From Micromonospora humi (GTDB taxonomy: Bacteria > Actinomycetota > Actinomycetes > Mycobacteriales > Micromonosporaceae): a stretch of DNA of 41,957 nt. Shown here one piece after another: positions 13,947 to 22,502 of the stretch. Position 1 is the first letter of the stretch. Each line of letters opens with the position of its first letter. Both the position numbers and the translations under genes were made by a program. The stretch covers positions 1 through 41,957 of the forward strand of contig NZ_FMDM01000026.1 of assembly GCF_900090105.1 (NCBI RefSeq). Reading direction: 5' to 3'. Below the pieces are notes generated by a model. The model was not told the origin of the DNA. It did no database searches and saw only the letters and a program-made list of their open reading frames with translations.

Positions 13947-15416
13947 CTAATCGTCGTCCGGGTCGTCCAGGTCGTCCGCCGGGGTCCCCGGCGCGCCCTC
14001 GACCTCGTCCTCCGGGCGACGTCGGCGGGCCTTGCGGGCCTCCAACCGGTCGGCGGCCCGGGGACGCGTCGACTTGTCCTCCAGCCGCAGGTCGGTGCCC
14101 CGGTTACCGGGGACGAAGTCGACGCCCGCGTAGAGCGTGGGCTGCCAGTCGAACTCCCGCTCGCCGATCCGCACCAGGTCGCCGGCCTGCGCACCGGCCT
14201 TCGCCAGCTTCTCCTCGACACCGAGGCGGGCCAGCCGGTCGGCCAGGTAGCCCACCGCCTCGTCGTTGTCGAAGTTGGTCTGCTTCACCCAGCGTTCCGG
14301 CCGGCTGCCGCGCACCGTGTAGGAGCCGTCCTCCTCGGCCTCGATGGTGAAGCCGGCGTCGTCGACCGCCTTCGGGCGGATCACGATCCGGGTCGGCTCG
14401 GCCGGCGGGGCGGCGCGGCGGCTCTCGTCGACCAGCTGAGCCATCGCGAACGTCAGCTCGCGCAGGCCCTCCCGGGTGGCGCTGGAGACGTCGAAGACGC
14501 GGAAGCCGCGGGCCTCCAGGTCGGGGCGGACGATGTCGGCCAGGTCCTTCCCGTCCGGCACGTCGACCTTGTTGAGCGCGACCAGCCGGGGCCGGTCGGC
14601 CAGCCCGCCGTACTGGGTCAGCTCCGACTCGATGGCGTCGATGTCGGCCAGCGGGTCACGGCCCGGCTCCAGCGTCGCGGTGTCGACCACGTGCACCAGC
14701 ACGGCGCAGCGCTCGACGTGGCGTAGGAACTCCAGGCCCAGGCCCTTGCCGGTGGCCGCGCCCGGGATCAGGCCCGGCACGTCGGCGACGGTGAAGGTGT
14801 GGTTGTCCACCCGGACCACGCCCAGGTTCGGCACCAGCGTGGTGAACGGGTAGTCGGCGATCTTCGGCTTGGCCGCGGAGATCACCGAGATCAGCGAGGA
14901 CTTGCCGGCGGACGGGAAGCCGACCAGACCGACGTCGGCGACGCTCTTCAGCTCCAGCACCACGTCGAGCTTGTCGCCCGGCTCGCCCAGCTCGGCGAAG
15001 CCCGGCGCCTTGCGGCGGGCGTTGGCCAGCGAGGCGTTGCCCCGCCCACCACGGCCACCCCGGGCCGCCTCGAACGTGGTGCCGACGCCGACCAGGTCGG
15101 CCAGCACCTCACCGTCGAGGCTCTGCACCACGGTGCCGTTCGGGACCTTGATCACCAGGTCGCGGCCGTTGCCGCCGTCCCGGTTCGAGCCGGCCCCGCC
15201 CTTGCCGTTCTCGGCCTTCAGGTGCGGCCGGAAGTGGAAGTCGAGCAGCGTGGTGACCTGCGCGTCGACCACCAGCGACACGCTGCCGCCGTGGCCGCCG
15301 TTGCCGCCGTCCGGGCCGCCGAAGGGCTTGAACTTCTCCCGGTGGATCGAGACACAGCCGTGCCCGCCGTCGCCGGCCTGCATGTGCAGGACGACCCGGT
15401 CAACGAACGTCGTCAC
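13947..15416 (-). CDS. obg: GTPase ObgE/CgtA
   Basis: Obg is an essential GTPase that binds the 50S subunit and links growth to ribosome maturation. The 489-residue protein has the Gly-rich Obg fold (1-158, with GGPDGGNGGHGGSV and related Gly-rich turns), the G domain with P-loop GFPSAGKSS (166-174), G2 (PFTTL), G3 DVPG (212-215), and G4 NKVD, then the C-terminal OCT domain (about 340-420) and an acidic/basic tail ending in Asp repeats. Length is typical for actinomycetes. It follows rplU and rpmA in the conserved order, although a hairpin separates it from rpmA. Confidence 0.96.
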   Translation of the reverse strand: MTTFVDRVVLHMQAGDGGHGCVSIHREKFKPFGGPDGGNGGHGGSVSLVVDAQVTTLLDFHFRPHLKAENGKGGAGSNRDGGNGRDLVIKVPNGTVVQSLDGEVLADLVGVGTTFEAARGGRGGRGNASLANARRKAPGFAELGEPGDKLDVVLELKSVADVGLVGFPSAGKSSLISVISAAKPKIADYPFTTLVPNLGVVRVDNHTFTVADVPGLIPGAATGKGLGLEFLRHVERCAVLVHVVDTATLEPGRDPLADIDAIESELTQYGGLADRPRLVALNKVDVPDGKDLADIVRPDLEARGFRVFDVSSATREGLRELTFAMAQLVDESRRAAPPAEPTRIVIRPKAVDDAGFTIEAEEDGSYTVRGSRPERWVKQTNFDNDEAVGYLADRLARLGVEEKLAKAGAQAGDLVRIGEREFDWQPTLYAGVDFVPGNRGTDLRLEDKSTRPRAADRLEARKARRRRPEDEVEGAPGTPADDLDDPDDD

Positions 15417-15456
15417 GACGCCAATCCTTCCAGCGGGGTACCGCCCCGCGCGTGGA

Positions 15457-15502
15457 AAGGCGAAGCGGGCCGGGACCCGAGGTCCGCGGCCCGCTTCGCC
15501 TT
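15457..15502 (-). terminator. Long hairpin between rpmA and obg
   Basis: AAGGCGAAGCGGGCCGGGACC is nearly complementary to GGTCCGCGGCCCGCTTCGCC (plus TT), giving about 20 bp of stem around CGA, 4 bp after the rpmA stop. It probably terminates or attenuates rplU-rpmA transcription, making obg expression partly separate. Confidence 0.7.
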
Positions 15503-15506
15503 CGAA

Positions 15507-15761
15507 CTACTGCTGCGGCACGATGCTGACGGTCTTGCGACCGCGCTTGGTGCCGAACTGCACCGAACCGGCCGACAGCGCGAACAGCGTGTCGTCGCCG
15601 CCACGGCCGACCAGGTCACCGGGGTGGAACTTGGTGCCACGCTGACGGATGAGGATCTCACCCGCGCTGACGACCTGACCACCGAAGCGCTTCACGCCGA
15701 GCCGCTGGGCCGCGGAGTCACGGCCGTTACGCGAGCTGGACGCACCCTTTTTGTGAGCCAT
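15507..15761 (-). CDS. rpmA: 50S ribosomal protein bL27
   Basis: An 84-residue bL27, the subunit protein whose N-terminus reaches the peptidyl-transferase centre. MAHKKGASSSRNGRDSAAQR then LGVKRFGG and ILIRQRGTKFHPG are diagnostic. There is no N-terminal cleavable extension of the Firmicutes kind, as expected in Actinobacteria. It is 11 bp downstream of rplU. Confidence 0.97.
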   Translation of the reverse strand: MAHKKGASSSRNGRDSAAQRLGVKRFGGQVVSAGEILIRQRGTKFHPGDLVGRGGDDTLFALSAGSVQFGTKRGRKTVSIVPQQ

Positions 15762-15772
15762 TGGAGGACGAC

Positions 15773-16090
15773 CTACTTCCCGCTGTTGGAGATGCCGGTC
15801 ACCTTGATCTGGGTCAGCGGCTGACGGTGACCCTGACGCTTGTGGTAGCCGGTCTTGTTCTTGAACTTGTGGATCCGGATCTTCGGGCCCTTGGTGTGCG
15901 CGGCGATCTCGCCGGACACCGCGACCTTCGCGAGCTTCGCCGCGTCGGTCACCAGGTCGTCACCGTCGACGAGGAGCACCGCGGTGAGCTTCACCGCGTC
16001 ACCGGGGGCACCGGTGAGCTTCTCGACCTCGATCACGTCGCCCTCGGCGACCTTGTACTGCTTGCCGCCGGTCTTGACGATCGCGTACAT
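15773..16090 (-). CDS. rplU: 50S ribosomal protein bL21
   Basis: A 105-residue bL21 that binds 23S rRNA. MYAIVKTGGKQYKVAEGD at the start and KNKTGYHKRQGHRQPLTQIK near the end are family signatures. AGGGAG precedes the ATG at 16090. It opens the rplU-rpmA(-obg) unit. The 188 bp between it and the lipoprotein gene must hold its promoter; no clear leader structure was recognised. Confidence 0.97.
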   Translation of the reverse strand: MYAIVKTGGKQYKVAEGDVIEVEKLTGAPGDAVKLTAVLLVDGDDLVTDAAKLAKVAVSGEIAAHTKGPKIRIHKFKNKTGYHKRQGHRQPLTQIKVTGISNSGK

Positions 16091-16278
16091 CGGAGGCGGA
16101 CTCCCTGTCGTTGAGGCTGCTGACGTCTTTTCCCACCGTCACCGGCGGGTCGTTCCCACGGCGTCTCGCCGGGAGCCGTGACACCGGCGGCGCGGGCACG
16201 CGGGAACTAGGCACACCAAAGTGCGCCGCAGGCAAGCGTACGCCATAGGAGGCCCGCCACCCAAACCGGGCCCGCCGG

Positions 16279-16752
16279 TCAGGCCGGACAGAGCTGGTCG
16301 AGGCGCTGCTGGAGCCGGTCGAACTCCGTCTCGTCGATCGCCCGCACGTCGGTGCCGAGCCCGGCGACCTCGGTGGCCAGGTCCGCCAGGAGCGTCCGCA
16401 GACCCGGATCCGTGGCCTTCCGGGACTGCTCCCGCAGCACGTCCCGCCAGCCCGCCAGGGCGGCCTCCGCGTCCCGCTGGGCGGACTTCTCCGCGCTCCG
16501 GTCACCGGTCGCGCCGGACCGCAGCATCTCCGCCAGCTTCGCCACGTACGTCTGCACGGCCGCCGAACCGGACTGCTTCGCCCGGGCGCAGACGCCCGCG
16601 TCGCCGGTGGCGGTCGGGGCCGGGGTGGGCGACGTGGCGGCCGGGGCCGGTGAGGCGAAGCCCACCGCGAACGGATCGTCGCCCCGGTCGGCGCAGCCCG
16701 ACCCGGCCAGCAGCAGTCCGGCCAGCGCGGTGACCGCGAACACCCGACGCAT
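16279..16752 (-). CDS. Putative secreted lipoprotein
   Basis: A 157-residue protein with GGAGGAG before the ATG at 16752. The N-terminus is a lipoprotein signal (MRR, then VFAVTALAGLLLAG, then SGC with the lipidated Cys near residue 20), followed by a Pro/Ala/Thr linker and a predicted four-helix domain (residues 50-157) with two further Cys (VCARAKQ and the final LCPA) that may form a disulfide. Function unknown. The gene lies downstream of rne with palindromic element copy 3 between them. Confidence 0.78.
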   Translation of the reverse strand: MRRVFAVTALAGLLLAGSGCADRGDDPFAVGFASPAPAATSPTPAPTATGDAGVCARAKQSGSAAVQTYVAKLAEMLRSGATGDRSAEKSAQRDAEAALAGWRDVLREQSRKATDPGLRTLLADLATEVAGLGTDVRAIDETEFDRLQQRLDQLCPA

Positions 16753-16801
16753 GTCTCCTCCCTCCGGGACGTGCCGCCCCGACCGGGGGTAGACGGGAAA
16801 C

Positions 16802-16849
16802 GGCAGGGCCCCTGCTCGGCACTCTGTTGCCGGAGCGGGGGCCCTGTCA
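16802..16849. repeat. GGGGCCCC palindromic element, copy 3 (rne terminator position)
   Basis: GGCAGGGCCCCTGCTC and GAGCGGGGGCCCTGTC form a long imperfect stem; the string beyond the right arm reads, on the minus strand, GGCGTTTGACAGGGCCCCCG, matching the core of the other copies. It starts 22 bp after the rne stop and ends 50 bp before the lipoprotein start. Confidence 0.75.
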
Positions 16850-16870
16850 AACGCCACGCAGGTCAGCGGC

Positions 16871-19800
16871 TCACGGCCGGGTACGCCGCCGGGCGCCGCC
16901 ACGCCGGGAGCGCCGCCGCGGGGTGCCACCGTCGCCGCCCTCGTCGTCGGTCTCGCCGTCACCGATCGCGTCCGGGTCGTCGGAGGCCGCCAGCCGGGCC
17001 GAGTCGCCCTCCTGGCTGTCCGCGACCGCCGGGGCGGCCGGCGTGTCGGCGGCGAACCGGGACAGGTCGTAGCCCTGGGTGTCGTAGTAGTCGTCGTCGG
17101 GGGCCTCGACCACCTCGGCGACGGTCCGCTCCGGCTCGGCCGCGGCCGGCGGCTCCGGCGCGGTCTCCGCGGCGGTCTTCTCCGCGGCGGCCTTGCGACC
17201 CCGGCGGCGGCCCTTCTCCTCGGCCGGCGCGACCGCCGAGGCGACCGCCTTGACCTTCTCCCCCGCGCCGCCGCCGCGCGGCTTCTCCGGCACCGGCTCG
17301 GTGTGGATGACGACGCCCCGGCCCTTGCAGCACTCGCAGGTCTCGCTGAACGCCTCCAGCAGGCCCGCGCCGATCCGCTTGCGGGTCATCTGCACCAGGC
17401 CGAGCGAGGTGATCTCGGTGACCTGGTGCTTGGTGCGGTCCCGCCCCAGGCACTCGGTGAGCCGGCGCAGCACCAGCTCCCGGTTCGACTCCAGCACCAT
17501 GTCGATGAAGTCGATCACCACGATGCCACCGAGGTCGCGCAGCCGGAGCTGGCGCACGATCTCCTCGGCCGCCTCCAGGTTGTTCCGGGTGACCGTCTCC
17601 TCCAGGTTGCCGCCGGAGCCGGTGTACTTGCCGGTGTTGACGTCGACGACGGTCATCGCCTCGGTCCGGTCGATCACCAGCGAGCCGCCCGAGGGCAGGA
17701 AGACCTTCCGGTCCAGCCCCTTGAGGATCTGCTCGTCGATCCGGTGCTCGGCGAACACGTCGGTGAGACCGGCGTGCCGGCGCAGCCGCGCGACCAGGTC
17801 CGGCGAGACGTGCGACAGGTACGACTCGACCACGTCGTACGCGGACTCGCCCTCGATGACCAGCTCGCGGAAGTCCTCGTTGAAGAGGTCCCGGACCACC
17901 CGGATGACCAGGTCCGGCTCCTCGTACAGCAGCACCGGGGCGCCGCCGGAGGCCGCCTTGGCCTGGATGTCCTCCCACTGCGCCTGGAGCCGCTTGACGT
18001 CGCGGGCCAACTCGTCCTCGCTGGCGCCCTCGGCCGCGGTCCGGACGATCACCCCGGCGCCGTCCGGCACCAGCTTCTTGAGGATGTCCCGCAGCCGCTT
18101 GCGCTCGGTGTCCGGCAGCTTGCGGCTGATCCCGGAGGCGTTGCCGTTGGGCACGTAGACCAGGTGCCGGCCGGAGAGCGCGACGTGGCTGGTCAGCCGC
18201 GCGCCCTTGTGCCCGATCGGGTCCTTGGTGACCTGCACCAGCACCGGGTCGCCGGAGCGCAACGCCTGCTCGATCGAGCGGGCCCGCCCCTCCAGCCCGG
18301 TGGCGTCCCAGTTGACCTCGCCGGCGTAGAGCACGGCGTTGCGGCCGCGCCCGATGTCGACGAAGGCCGCCTCCATGCTGGGCAGGACGTTCTGCACCTT
18401 GCCCAGGTAGACGTTGCCGGCCATGGTGCCGGACGAGTTGCGGGTCACGTAGTGCTCGACCAGCACGCCGTCCTCGAGCACCGCGATCTGGGTACGGTCG
18501 CCGCGCTGGCGGACGACCATCGTCCGGTCGACCGCCTCGCGGCGGGCCAGGAACTCCGACTCGCTCAGGATCGGCGGCCGGGTACGCCGCTGCTCCCGGC
18601 CGTCCCGGCGGCGCTGCCGCTTGGCCTCCAGCCGGGTCGAGCCGGAGACGCCCTGCACCTCGTCGACGGCCTTGCGCGGCTCACGGATCTTGACGACGGT
18701 GGGCACGCCGTCCTCGGTGGCGGTCTCCGCCTCGCCCGCGCCCCGACGGCGGCGGCGACGGCGACGACGGGTCATCCCCTCGCCCTCGGTGTCCTCGTCC
18801 TCGGCGGTCTCCTCGGCCTCGGCGTCGGACGCCTCCGCCGTACCGGACTCGTCGTCCTCCGCCTCGTCGGCGCCACCCTTGCCCCGGCCCCGACCGCGGC
18901 GACCGCGGCGACGCCGCCGCCGGCCCTCGGCCGTGTCGTCGTCGTCCTCCTCGGCCTCGACGGTCTCCGCGGCCTCGGCGGTCGGCTCCTCCTCGACGGC
19001 CTCGGCCTCCACCTCGGCCGGCTCGGGCTCGCGACGGGCGCGGCGACGGCGCCGGCCGGTCTCGACCGGCTCCTCCTCCACCGCCTCCTCGGCGACCGGG
19101 TAGCTGACCCGGACGTCCGGGACCTCCTCGGGCTGCGGGGGCATGAACAGGACGGTCGGCGCGGAGAGCGCGGCCCGGCGTCGCCGGCCGGTGGTCGGCC
19201 GCTCCTCGGCCGCCGCCGGCTCGTCCGCGACACCCGGCACCGCGGCGCCCGTGGACACCGCGCCGGAGTCGTCGGCGAGCCCACCGGCCCGGGCCAGGTC
19301 GACGTCATCGGTACGACGGGACGCGGCGTTCTCGGTCCCGGCCCCAGCGGTACGGCGCCGCGTACGGCGCGCCGGCGCGACGGCTTCGCCCGGGGTGGGC
19401 TCGTCGACGGCGTCCTCGCCCACCGCGTCGGCGTCGGCGTCCTCGTCGAGCGGCGCACGGCCCTCGGCGATCTCGCCCGCGCCACCGGGCAGCGAGACCG
19501 GCCCGTCGACCACGGCGTCGGCGGGCGGCTCCACGGCCGGTCCGGCCGCCTCGGCGGGCGCCTCGGTCGGCGACTCGGCGACCGGGATCGCCTCGGCCGG
19601 CGGGGTGGCCTTGCGGCGGCGGGTCCGGGTCACCTTGACCGGCGGCACCACCTCGTCCGAGGTGGCCTCCACCCCGGCGGCGGCCACCGGCTCCTCGACC
19701 GCCTTCGCCGGGGTCGCCTTACGCCGCCGTCGGGTGGTCTTGGGCGCGGCGTCCAACTCCCCCGCCACCGGCGCGAACACCTCGGCCTGCGGCGACTCCG

Positions 19801-19999
19801 CGCTGCCGGTGGCCACGGCGGGCGCCTCGACCGGGGCGTCGGTCTGCTCCGGCTGGTTGAGCGGGGCCGCCTTGCGGCGGCTGGCCCGCTTGCGGGCCGG
19901 AGGCTTCGCCTCGGCGGCGCCGGCGGTGCTGTCGGTGGCGGTAGCGTCGGCCGGCTCCGCGCCGGTCCGTTCGCCGCCCTCGGGCTCGTTCTCGAGCAT
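16871..19999 (-). CDS. rne: Ribonuclease E/G family protein
   Basis: RNase E/G is the main endoribonuclease for mRNA decay and rRNA processing. ATG at 19999 (GGAGAACG upstream) gives 1042 residues. The catalytic core is C-terminal: S1 domain from about residue 520 (TMAGNVYLGKVQNVLPSMEA), the DNase I-like region with the metal-binding DVNTGKYTG near 785, and the Zn-link CECCKGRG near 885 that joins protomers. Residues 1-500 are disordered, with alternating acidic stretches and blocks of RRRRRR, and the C-terminal 130 residues are also disordered and basic at the end. A long N-terminal arm is characteristic of actinobacterial RNase E, where it acts as scaffold, in contrast to the C-terminal scaffold of E. 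coli. Confidence 0.95.
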   Translation of the reverse strand: MLENEPEGGERTGAEPADATATDSTAGAAEAKPPARKRASRRKAAPLNQPEQTDAPVEAPAVATGSAESPQAEVFAPVAGELDAAPKTTRRRRKATPAKAVEEPVAAAGVEATSDEVVPPVKVTRTRRRKATPPAEAIPVAESPTEAPAEAAGPAVEPPADAVVDGPVSLPGGAGEIAEGRAPLDEDADADAVGEDAVDEPTPGEAVAPARRTRRRTAGAGTENAASRRTDDVDLARAGGLADDSGAVSTGAAVPGVADEPAAAEERPTTGRRRRAALSAPTVLFMPPQPEEVPDVRVSYPVAEEAVEEEPVETGRRRRRARREPEPAEVEAEAVEEEPTAEAAETVEAEEDDDDTAEGRRRRRRGRRGRGRGKGGADEAEDDESGTAEASDAEAEETAEDEDTEGEGMTRRRRRRRRRGAGEAETATEDGVPTVVKIREPRKAVDEVQGVSGSTRLEAKRQRRRDGREQRRTRPPILSESEFLARREAVDRTMVVRQRGDRTQIAVLEDGVLVEHYVTRNSSGTMAGNVYLGKVQNVLPSMEAAFVDIGRGRNAVLYAGEVNWDATGLEGRARSIEQALRSGDPVLVQVTKDPIGHKGARLTSHVALSGRHLVYVPNGNASGISRKLPDTERKRLRDILKKLVPDGAGVIVRTAAEGASEDELARDVKRLQAQWEDIQAKAASGGAPVLLYEEPDLVIRVVRDLFNEDFRELVIEGESAYDVVESYLSHVSPDLVARLRRHAGLTDVFAEHRIDEQILKGLDRKVFLPSGGSLVIDRTEAMTVVDVNTGKYTGSGGNLEETVTRNNLEAAEEIVRQLRLRDLGGIVVIDFIDMVLESNRELVLRRLTECLGRDRTKHQVTEITSLGLVQMTRKRIGAGLLEAFSETCECCKGRGVVIHTEPVPEKPRGGGAGEKVKAVASAVAPAEEKGRRRGRKAAAEKTAAETAPEPPAAAEPERTVAEVVEAPDDDYYDTQGYDLSRFAADTPAAPAVADSQEGDSARLAASDDPDAIGDGETDDEGGDGGTPRRRSRRGGARRRTRP

Positions 20000-20114
20000 G
20001 GACGTTCTCCAGTTCTGGCTGCCCCGGGCGCGGTTGAGCGCTGCCACGCAGGGTTGCCGCAAAGGTGTTTCCGCCGGGCGCGCGGGAGCGCGACCGCCGA
20101 AGTCTGCCTGCCAG

Positions 20115-20137
20115 AGCGCTGACCGTCCGGTCAGTGC
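20115..20137 (-). terminator. Short hairpin at the 3' end of the DUF2344 gene
   Basis: CTGACCG-tc-CGGTCAG (20119-20134), extended by flanking AGC/GCT, overlaps the stop codon at 20131-20133. Likely a weak terminator before the rne promoter region (20000-20114), where I see no other clear site. Confidence 0.45.
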
Positions 20138-20907
20138 TCTCCGATGGCTGCCCCGTCGCGATCCGCGTCCAACGGATCGACGATCTCGCCCTGCGCGGTC
20201 AGCGTGCCCTGCGCCAGCCGGATCACCTTGGGGGTGACCGGCGGCTCCAGGTCGGCCACCACGCGGAGGCCGGAAAGGACGTCATCGGGTCGCACGGACG
20301 GGGTGACCTGCCGCACGACCAGTTCGAGTATCGCACACGGTACGGCCGCCGCTCGGGAAGGCGTCTCAGCCGGGCCCGGTGCATCGATGGCCATCACGGC
20401 GCTCCGGGTGTCGAAGGTACGCCGGCCCTGCTTGGTCATCCGCTCGACCTGGATCTCCTCGGCGGCGGTGAAGGCCGCCACCGCGGCCCGGAGCACATCC
20501 GGGTCGACCTCGGGCAGCTCGATGCGCCAGCGCGACGCCTCGATCCGGTCGGCCAGGCTGCCGCCGGTGGCCACGACCGCGTCGAGCACGTCGAGCCCGG
20601 GCGAGAGCGCGGCGTCCAGGGCCGCCCGGAGCTGTTCCGGGTCGACCGGCTCACGCAGGCCGATCTCGAGGTATTCCGCCTCGCTGGCCACACCGGTCGG
20701 CGCCGCCGACGCGTACGAGATCTTGGGGTGCGGGGTGAAACCCTGGGAGAAGGCGATCGGCACGCCGGCCCGGCGCAGCGCGCGTTCGAAGGCCCGGGCG
20801 AAGTCCCGGTGCGAGGTGAACCGCAGCGGTCCACGCTTGGCGTACCGGATGCGGACCCGCTGGACGACGGGCGCCTGACCACCCTCGGGTTGAGGCTTTC
20901 TGGCGAT
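20131..20907 (-). CDS. TIGR03936 family radical SAM-associated protein (DUF2344), probable ATC start
   Basis: Recognised by VRIRYAKRGPLRFTSHRDFARAFERAL split across the N-terminus, AFSQGFTPHPKISYA and EYLEIGLREPVD: the DUF2344 domain that normally accompanies, or is fused to, a TIGR03960 radical SAM protein. Function unknown; a link to tRNA or cofactor modification is often suggested. Homologues begin MARKxxPEG...; here the equivalent reads IARKPQPEGGQ, the Ile codon being ATC at 20907, preceded by GAGGAG eight bases upstream. No ATG, GTG or TTG is in frame until GTG at 20964, which would add 19 unlikely residues. The ATC start is therefore favoured but unproven. Its radical SAM partner lies 3.7 kb away at 24592. 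Confidence 0.82.
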   Translation of the reverse strand: MARKPQPEGGQAPVVQRVRIRYAKRGPLRFTSHRDFARAFERALRRAGVPIAFSQGFTPHPKISYASAAPTGVASEAEYLEIGLREPVDPEQLRAALDAALSPGLDVLDAVVATGGSLADRIEASRWRIELPEVDPDVLRAAVAAFTAAEEIQVERMTKQGRRTFDTRSAVMAIDAPGPAETPSRAAAVPCAILELVVRQVTPSVRPDDVLSGLRVVADLEPPVTPKVIRLAQGTLTAQGEIVDPLDADRDGAAIGEH

Positions 20908-21073
20908 CGTGAGCTCCTCGGCTGTGCCTGCGTGTCCGCCCCATCCTGGCGCAGCCCCGGGCACCGGTCGCGACCGGGGGCGGCCGGAGCCGGCCGGACG
21001 ACACCGGCGGTCACGAGGTCGGCAGCGGAATCCGCTTCGCGCCGACTGCCGAACCCGTGACCGACGCGAGCCG

Positions 21074-22492
21074 TCAGGGGCGGTTGTCGCCCGGCGGGGT
21101 GCGGGGTCCCGGAGGCGGCGCGTAGGGGCTCCGGCCCGGTGCGGGCTGCTGCCCCTGGCCGGGAGGCGGGTAGCCGTCCGGCCCGGACGGGTGGTACGGG
21201 CCGGACTGGGGGTACGCCCCGGACTGGGGATACGGGCCGGGCGTGGCGTGGCCGGCCGGGACCGGGGGGCCGTGGCCGCCGTCCGCCCGGTCGAGCACGT
21301 CGTCCGGAAGCTGCGCCACCCGAGCCAGCTCACGCCGGTGCCGGCGCCGGTTCCAGATCAGGAACACCACCAGTGCCAGCAGCACCACCAGCGCCACCGC
21401 GATGCCGATGCCGATCACCATGACCTGCTGGTCGGTCGGGCCGCCCCGGTCGCCGTACTTGGTCACGTCGAAGTTGTCGTCCTCGGCGGCGGCCGGCGGA
21501 GGCGACGCGCCGGGCGAGGCGGGGGCGAGCAGCGGGTTCGCCGACACCGACGGCACGTCGGCGGTGAGCGCCGCCACCGGATCGATCAGGCCGAAGCCGA
21601 ACCGCGGGTCACGACCGGGCGCGCCGGCGTCCCGGGCGGTACGGATGATCCGGTTGATCACGTCGGGCGCGGAGAGCTTCGGGTATTTCGAGCGGATCAA
21701 CGCCGCCACGCCGGAGACGATGGCGCTGGAGTCGGAGGTGCCGTCACCCCAGCCGTAGCCGTGGCCGGGGCCGGCGTTGTAGATGCCGTCCGCCGGCGCG
21801 GCGACCACCGCCTCCGGCCCCTGGGCGGAGCCGGACCAGAAGCCGCCGCCACGGGTGGTGCCGGTCACCGCGATCACGCCCGGAATCCTGGCCGGCGAGG
21901 CGATGTCCACGTCGCCCGCCTTGAGGTTGCCGGCCGAGGCCACCACGACGACGTCGCGCTCCAGCGCGTACCGGATGGCCTCCTCCTCGTCCGGATCCGG
22001 CGCGCCGGCATGGCCGAAGGAGAGATTGAGCACCTTCGCGCCACCGTCCACGGCCATCCGGATGCCCCGGGCGGAAGCGCCGTCCGGGATGGTCCCGGGA
22101 CCCGGCTCCTGCTTGATGGGGAGGATTCGGGCGCCCGGCGCGATGCCGTCCACCCCGTCGCCGACCTTGGCCGCCGCGATGATGCCGGCCATGTGGGTGC
22201 CGTGGCCGTGCGGGTCCTCCCGGCCGTCGCCCTTGGCGCCGTAGCTACGGTCGCCGGGCAGCACCCGACCGCGCAGCGCGGGATGCGTCGCGTCGACGCC
22301 GGTGTCCACCACGCCGACCAGCACGCCTCGCCCGGTGGAGATCTGATGCACCCGGTCGATGCGCAACTCGTCCAGGTACCACTGCTCGGCCCGGCGCGGC
22401 GCGGCGGTCACCGGCTGCACGGCCCCCAGCACCATCAGCCCGGCCGTCAGCCCCGCCGCCACCGGCCGAAGCGCGCCGACGTACTTCCTCAT
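21074..22492 (-). CDS. mycP: Type VII secretion-associated serine protease mycosin (S8)
   Basis: A 472-residue subtilisin-like membrane protease. Signal peptide 1-31, catalytic Asp63 (VVDTGVD), His97 (HGHGTH), oxyanion Asn189 (AGN) and Ser253 (GTSDSS); the triad is complete, though the usual GTS-x-A-x-P after Ser253 is DSSAIVSG. A membrane helix lies near 375-398, after which a cytoplasmic Pro/Tyr/Gly-rich tail (about 70 residues, PYPQSG-type repeats) extends beyond the normal mycosin end. Mycosins cleave ESX substrates and stabilise the secretion complex. It is 10 bp downstream of the Gly-rich gene, so it belongs to that operon. No EccB/C/D/E genes are in the window; they must be encoded elsewhere. 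Confidence 0.88.
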   Translation of the reverse strand: MRKYVGALRPVAAGLTAGLMVLGAVQPVTAAPRRAEQWYLDELRIDRVHQISTGRGVLVGVVDTGVDATHPALRGRVLPGDRSYGAKGDGREDPHGHGTHMAGIIAAAKVGDGVDGIAPGARILPIKQEPGPGTIPDGASARGIRMAVDGGAKVLNLSFGHAGAPDPDEEEAIRYALERDVVVVASAGNLKAGDVDIASPARIPGVIAVTGTTRGGGFWSGSAQGPEAVVAAPADGIYNAGPGHGYGWGDGTSDSSAIVSGVAALIRSKYPKLSAPDVINRIIRTARDAGAPGRDPRFGFGLIDPVAALTADVPSVSANPLLAPASPGASPPPAAAEDDNFDVTKYGDRGGPTDQQVMVIGIGIAVALVVLLALVVFLIWNRRRHRRELARVAQLPDDVLDRADGGHGPPVPAGHATPGPYPQSGAYPQSGPYHPSGPDGYPPPGQGQQPAPGRSPYAPPPGPRTPPGDNRP

Positions 22493-22502
22493 CCGTCCGT
22501 CC

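Noticed and set aside
17303..20122. 939-codon plus-strand open frame opposite rne
   Set aside because: Antisense artefact of GC-biased rne codons, with no recognisable domain.
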